Assembly: GCA_012845835.1 (NCBI GenBank)
Contig: JABAKD010000014.1
Coordinates: forward strand, 1,356,501-1,420,500
Origin: Undaria pinnatifida
Lineage: Eukaryota > Sar > Phaeophyceae > Laminariales > Alariaceae
DNA length: 64,000 nt
Reading direction: 5' to 3'
Part shown: one piece after another, positions 61,101 through 64,000 of the stretch
Position numbering within the stretch: the first letter of the stretch is position 1
Layout of the letters: each line of letters opens with the position of its first letter
Notes under the pieces: model-generated
The model's input: only the letters and a program-made list of their open reading frames with translations
What the model was told of the DNA's origin: nothing
Databases searched by the model: none
Translations under genes and position numbers: made by a program

Positions 61101-64000
61101 TCATGTACAGTAGTGGTCGCTACTCTCCAGCGCCGGCTGAGTATTGCCGGTTGCCCGCTGTTGTGCCGGTGAAATCGCTTGCCACGAACCAGAACTTTCA
61201 GGTTTCCGAGGTGCGCTGGTTGCCGCTATTGTGCGAGTTTTGCCAGATGTCACTCACGGCGGTATTGAGCAACCACTGTTCTGTCTGTCTATGTCCAACG
61301 ATAACTTTCCTGTACCCCTTTCCCGTCCCCTCCATGGAAAAGTCCGTGTTAAATTTTAGGCAGCATTAGTGTTAGTTAGTAAGTTGCGCCAGGCATTGTC
61401 CGACTTTTCGACGAATTGATTTACATGCGTATTACCGATTCTTGGCCCTCTCCGATAACATCTCCATTGCATGTAGATAATAACTTGTTCTATTCACCCA
61501 CCCAACACATTATTTGGACGATTCGCGTTTTACGCCAACTTTCCTTAATTTTTGTTTTTGTTTTTTGCTTATGCCGATGATTGATTGCCTTCATCTACCC
61601 AGCGTGTGTACGACATGGCGGGGTGCATGGGAGGCTACGGCGGGGCCCGCATGAAAGTGTACCTAGACAAAAAGCGTCTGCAGGTGGCGAGCTTCAAGGA
61701 ATACATGGGCATGCACGCTGGCATGGAGACACCCGTCGTGTTCGAGAAGGTCAACGATCGTTGGGAGGTAAGGCGCACAAGGCATGATAGCATGCTTTAA
61801 CTCAAACCTCTTTTTTTCTCTGCTCCCTGTGTATACGGCTATGTGTATTTACATATATTATTTCCATTTGCCCTTTGCGCCCCCTTATCCTTTCGAACTC
61901 GGTCTTGATCTCATTTTGTTTTTCGTGTCTTCTCGCGTTCTGCCTCCTCTGGTTAATGTATTGATTGTGTTCTTGCGTCCCCTATTCCTCCTCTCTCCTC
62001 AATGCTCTCGGTGTGTGCTTTCGTCTTGTTTATTTGTGTCTCCGCTTTTTGTCGTTCTCTTCCCTGTCCGCGTTCTCCTCGTCCTCTCGGCTGTCCTTCT
62101 CGGTCTCCACTGTCTTGTTCCTTCGTAATGTTTCGGTGCCTTCCCCACACCATTTGCCTATCGTCTTCTCCTCCTACTCCTTGCCGTCCCGGCACCAGAT
62201 CGGCGTGGCCCTTAGCGCGGACAGCGTGTTCCAACAGGTGTCATACGTGAACGCCATCTGCACCATCAAGGGCGGGACTCACGTCGAATGCGTGGCTAAC
62301 CAGGTCATCGCCAAACTGCTGCCCGTGCTGAAGCGGAAGCACAAGGCTGAGGTACGCCATCGAAGTTTTGTTTTTTTCGTTAATATTGCCCGCGTTTCAA
62401 ACTTCATCATTCTCCAGGCTGGCGAAGAGGTGGTGACATGAGACGGTGAGAGTGGCTAGCCCTTTTGGCCAACTGGAGACTTTATGTGCTCTAAATTACG
62501 AGGCGTTGGGTCCCCCATCGTCTGTTGCAGTTTAAGTTCACCCTGCACTTTTGTATAACTCAACTTGCAGTTAGCGTTGGGGCCAGTTTTTTGTTCTTGT
62601 GAAATCTATAAGCCTCAACTGCACCAGCTCAGTCGGACGGAAATGACAAAATGTGCTTTGCTCTTCTGTTTTTACGTTGTTTTTTGTTCAGGTGAAAGGA
62701 CACCTTGTCAAGAACCACCTGTGCGTGTTCGTGAACGGTCTTGTGGAGAACCCGGCGTTCAACTCCCAGAGCAAGGAGGCCCTCACTTCCAAAGACTCCG
62801 CTTTCGGCTCCGTCCCTAAGATCAGCGACGCCGGGCTCAAAACCTTGGAGAAGAGCGAGATCGTCGAGCGGTGAGGATGCGCTTTGTTTTCATGAAATTT
62901 GCGCTTGACCTGCAGGGATTATGCCGCAACACGTGAAGGTTGGGAGATCTTGGAGGAACAGAGAGAAAGGTCGTTCGTCTCTCTCGCACGTTTTCCGTAT
63001 TTGTTGATGACACCAACCAACGACAACATGAACAGCACCTCCCTGCCCTCAACAACGACTACAGGGAATACAACGACACCAACAACACAAGCACGAAAAC
63101 AGCAACCGGAACACGCTCAATCACGGCAACAACGATAGTCTTGGTGACAACAAGAACAACCAACGAGAACAAGAAGACTGTGTTTGCTTGTCGCGCCTCC
63201 ACTATTTTGTGTGATTTACACCCTATCCGCGTCCTTGTAAACGTCGTTTTTGACCCCGCCATCAGAGTTTTGTCTTGGGCCAAGCACAAGCAAAATCAGC
63301 AGCTCAACAAGAAATCCGGCAAGAAAAGCAGCAAACTGGTGAGCATATTCGAGGCGTCTTCTTGCGTAGGCTAACCATTTTTGAACCGCGCTCATGTTTT
63401 GATTATTTTGTTCGTGAGATTATTGGATAACGTATCAGTTTTCGCAGCCGTGCAGGACACCCCCACAGCAGCGTGTGTGCATAACACGACGAGAGCTTAC
63501 GGGGGTTAATTAGTTTTTCTTTCTTGCACTCAGGCTTTTCCGCTATTTTCCGTTTTTTGTATTCCGTGTGCTTGCATTTCTTTTTATTTCCTGCCACGGC
63601 AGACTGGCATCACTAAGCTTGACGACGCCAACCACGCGGGAACCGCCAGGTCTCAGGTGCGGTGATGATTTCGGTACAGTCTTGGTTTGTCCTGTTGGTT
63701 GGCCATCTTTACGTCGCTGACTGGTTCCTATTAATAGCTGGGCAAGGAACTGTAGGGTAGTTGCGTGTGACACATTGAGCAATTTTCCTTGTATCTTGCT
63801 GCATCTTGCTGGTGCGTTTGTGGCTCGTGATATTTTTTTCGTCCAGAAAATCTCAAATTCTGTTGGTTGGCTTACTTCTCCACCTAACTCATATCTAGCC
63901 GCCCAACCCAGCCAACTCACCGCCCTTAGTGGTTGTCTCCCAAGGATGCTGTCCCATGTTGGTAACGACATTAGTGCCGTTGTTTCTCCCGCCCCGCGGT
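55142..64000 (+). CDS. TOP2: DNA topoisomerase II, N-terminal part (continues beyond window)
   Basis: ATP-driven type IIA enzyme that passes one duplex through a break in another; nuclear. Eleven exons, all in phase: 55142-55192, 57071-57206, 57698-57867, 58482-58667, 60216-60314, 60972-61094, 61603-61767, 62199-62351, 62692-62870, 63266-63338 and 63603-63656; 463 codons. GHKL ATPase: YQKKTQLEHILLRPDTYIGS, EIIVNAADNKQRD (Mg-ATP Glu and Asn), WNDGQGIP, and ATP-lid GGRNGFGAK. Transducer: RVYDMAG, VFEKVNDRWE, SFVN-like SYVNAICTIKGG, ENPAFNSQSKEAL where QSK replaces the usual QTK loop, and TGITKLDDANHAGTA. TOPRIM and cleavage domains lie beyond the edge. A Harbinger-like MITE and exon-edge copies sit in introns. 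Confidence 0.96.
57071..57206 (+). CDS. TOP2: TOP2 exon 2
   Basis: CCAAATAG precedes GGKSKAGKKAPLGPRVSNND, then TVEQRYQKKTQLEHILLRPD and TY, with one base before GTGAGT. Confidence 0.95.
57490..57575 (+). repeat. Decayed copy of TOP2 exon 3 5' edge
   Basis: CCGTATCCAGCAGTGTAGAC, GTTGATGTTGCT and GCGGCACTCGG repeat CCATATCCAGCACTATTGAC, GATTGCTGTTGCT and TTCGGCAGTCGG at the true acceptor (57634-57700). Confidence 0.8.
57698..57867 (+). CDS. TOP2: TOP2 exon 3
   Basis: GGCAG precedes TC (finishing Ile), GSTDRMTQEMWVYDE, VPGLYKIFDEIIVNAADNKQ and MSKLK before GTGGGT. Carries the ATP-binding N box. Confidence 0.96.
58313..58352 (+). repeat. Decayed copy of TOP2 exon 4 5' edge
   Basis: TTATGTGACAAGCGCAGGTG and ACCCGTGACGCG against TGCATGTGACAAGCCCAGGT and TACCGTCGACGCG at 58467-58495. 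Confidence 0.85.
58482..58667 (+). CDS. TOP2: TOP2 exon 4
   Basis: AAGCCCAG precedes VTVDAESGSISVWNDGQGIP, HHMYVPELIFGNLLTGSNFD and TTGGRNGFGAK before GTGTGC. Both Mg-ATP/ATP-lid motifs; phase 0 both sides. Confidence 0.97.
58808..58885 (+). repeat. Decayed copy of TOP2 exon 4 3' edge (1)
   Basis: TCCAACTTCTGCGACGACAA, GGAACGGATTTACCGCTAAG and GTTTG repeat the exon 4 end TCGAACTTTGACGATGACCA, GAAATGGATTCGGTGCTAAG and GTGTG. Following intron text (GGTAAGATTGA, GCAGTCTGAT) is repeated too. Confidence 0.9.
59085..59154 (+). repeat. Decayed copy of TOP2 exon 4 3' edge (2)
   Basis: GTCTAACGTCTGCGACGACCAG, GCCACCGGGGATAGAAATCG and ATTCGG. The copy is cut off by the MITE at 59155. Confidence 0.87.
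59155..59950. mobile_element. PIF/Harbinger-like MITE, full-length copy 3 (~796 bp)
   Basis: Near-identical in order to 24511-25292: GGCC end, ACAGTCGGATTCGTC, GTCGAAAA motifs, the GATCGCATCGTTCATCCCAC block, CTATCACTGCTCTTGCTTCT, and end CCGACAGTGTAGGAACTGGC. Flanks TCA and TTA/TAA are degenerate. It lies in TOP2 intron 4 and interrupts an exon-edge copy. Confidence 0.85.
60216..60314 (+). CDS. TOP2: TOP2 exon 5
   Basis: CTCCGCCAG precedes LANIYSTEFIVETADGHAGK and HYRQVFRNNMQEK before GTAACG; phase 0 both sides. Confidence 0.95.
60578..60835 (+). repeat. 129-bp near-perfect tandem duplication in TOP2 intron 5
   Basis: Units 60578-60706 and 60707-60835 differ at about two positions. Each contains a pyrimidine tract and acceptor-like TTCTCGATTTTGCAG. 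In unit 2 one frame stays open through the unit; unit 1 has a TAA. No match to TOP2 protein. Confidence 0.93.
60972..61094 (+). CDS. TOP2: TOP2 exon 6
   Basis: GGCGTGCAG precedes EEPVIDDDYDGPDFTCITFS and PDWKRFHMTGMEADTIALLR with K before GTAGAT. Confidence 0.94.
61603..61767 (+). CDS. TOP2: TOP2 exon 7
   Basis: TCTACCCAG precedes RVYDMAGCMGGYGGARMKVY, LDKKRLQVASFKEYM and VFEKVNDRWE before GTAAGG. Confidence 0.95.
62199..62351 (+). CDS. TOP2: TOP2 exon 8
   Basis: CGGCACCAG precedes IGVALSADSVFQQVSYVNAI, CTIKGGTHVECVANQVIAKL and RKHKAE before GTACGC. Confidence 0.96.
62692..62870 (+). CDS. TOP2: TOP2 exon 9 (QTK-loop position)
   Basis: TTTTGTTCAG precedes VKGHLVKNHLCVFVNGLVEN, PAFNSQSKEALTSKDSAFGS and KSEIVE, ending phase 2 before GTGAGG. 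The catalytic-loop Lys is present as QSK. Confidence 0.96.
63266..63338 (+). CDS. TOP2: TOP2 exon 10
   Basis: CGCCATCAG precedes A (finishing Arg), VLSWAKHKQNQQLNKKSGKK and SSKL before GTGAGC. Confidence 0.94.
63603..63656 (+). CDS. TOP2: TOP2 exon 11 (last in window)
   Basis: CACGGCAG precedes TGITKLDDANHAGTARSQ before GTGCGG. The following 344 bp are intron; the TOPRIM exon with the EGDSA motif should follow beyond 64000. Confidence 0.94.

Overview
The window looks like nuclear DNA of a photosynthetic stramenopile (ochrophyte), possibly a brown alga or a relative with a large genome. The evidence is four conserved eukaryotic genes split by many long spliceosomal introns (roughly 0.2 to 4 kb), one of which encodes a thylakoid-lumen cyclophilin. 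Its precursor reads as a signal peptide, then a transit peptide starting at Phe, then a twin-arginine lumen signal, as expected for a plastid behind an ER-derived membrane. The species itself is not identified. I built exons by hand from conserved protein motifs, GT/GC-AG borders and matching intron phases. No RNA-seq or database search was available.

Layout: 1-5.4 kb holds no recognised gene and carries a large pentanucleotide satellite. A PHB2-type prohibitin runs on the minus strand from 14452 to about 5.8 kb (8 exons). From 14.5 to 26.5 kb there is no recognised gene; this part holds a minisatellite domain with interlocked inverted repeats (18.4-21.6 kb) and PIF/Harbinger-like MITEs. A 2OG-Fe(II) oxygenase of the isopenicillin-N-synthase-like superfamily lies on the plus strand at about 26.5-42.4 kb (10 exons found, N-terminus not found). 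From 42.4 to 45.4 kb is intergenic repeats. A lumenal cyclophilin runs on the minus strand at 54784-45384 (6 exons, complete, 260 aa). DNA topoisomerase II starts at 55142 on the plus strand and leaves the window (11 exons seen, ATPase and transducer regions). The cyclophilin and TOP2 start codons are 357 bp apart and divergent, so they probably share a promoter region.

The four genes do not form a pathway: mitochondrial inner-membrane scaffold, unknown oxygenase, plastid folding factor, nuclear topoisomerase. What links them is structural. Next to many exons, the adjoining introns or flanks hold decayed copies of the exon's own edge: the splice junction plus neighbouring exon and intron sequence. 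I count about 15-20 such copies in all four genes. Serial local duplication across splice junctions seems to have lengthened the introns. Between and inside the genes are several non-autonomous elements: a complete 372-bp TRIM retroelement with LTRs, priming site, polypurine tract, target duplication and empty-site relatives; a hAT-like foldback element; Harbinger-like MITEs; and other TIR families.
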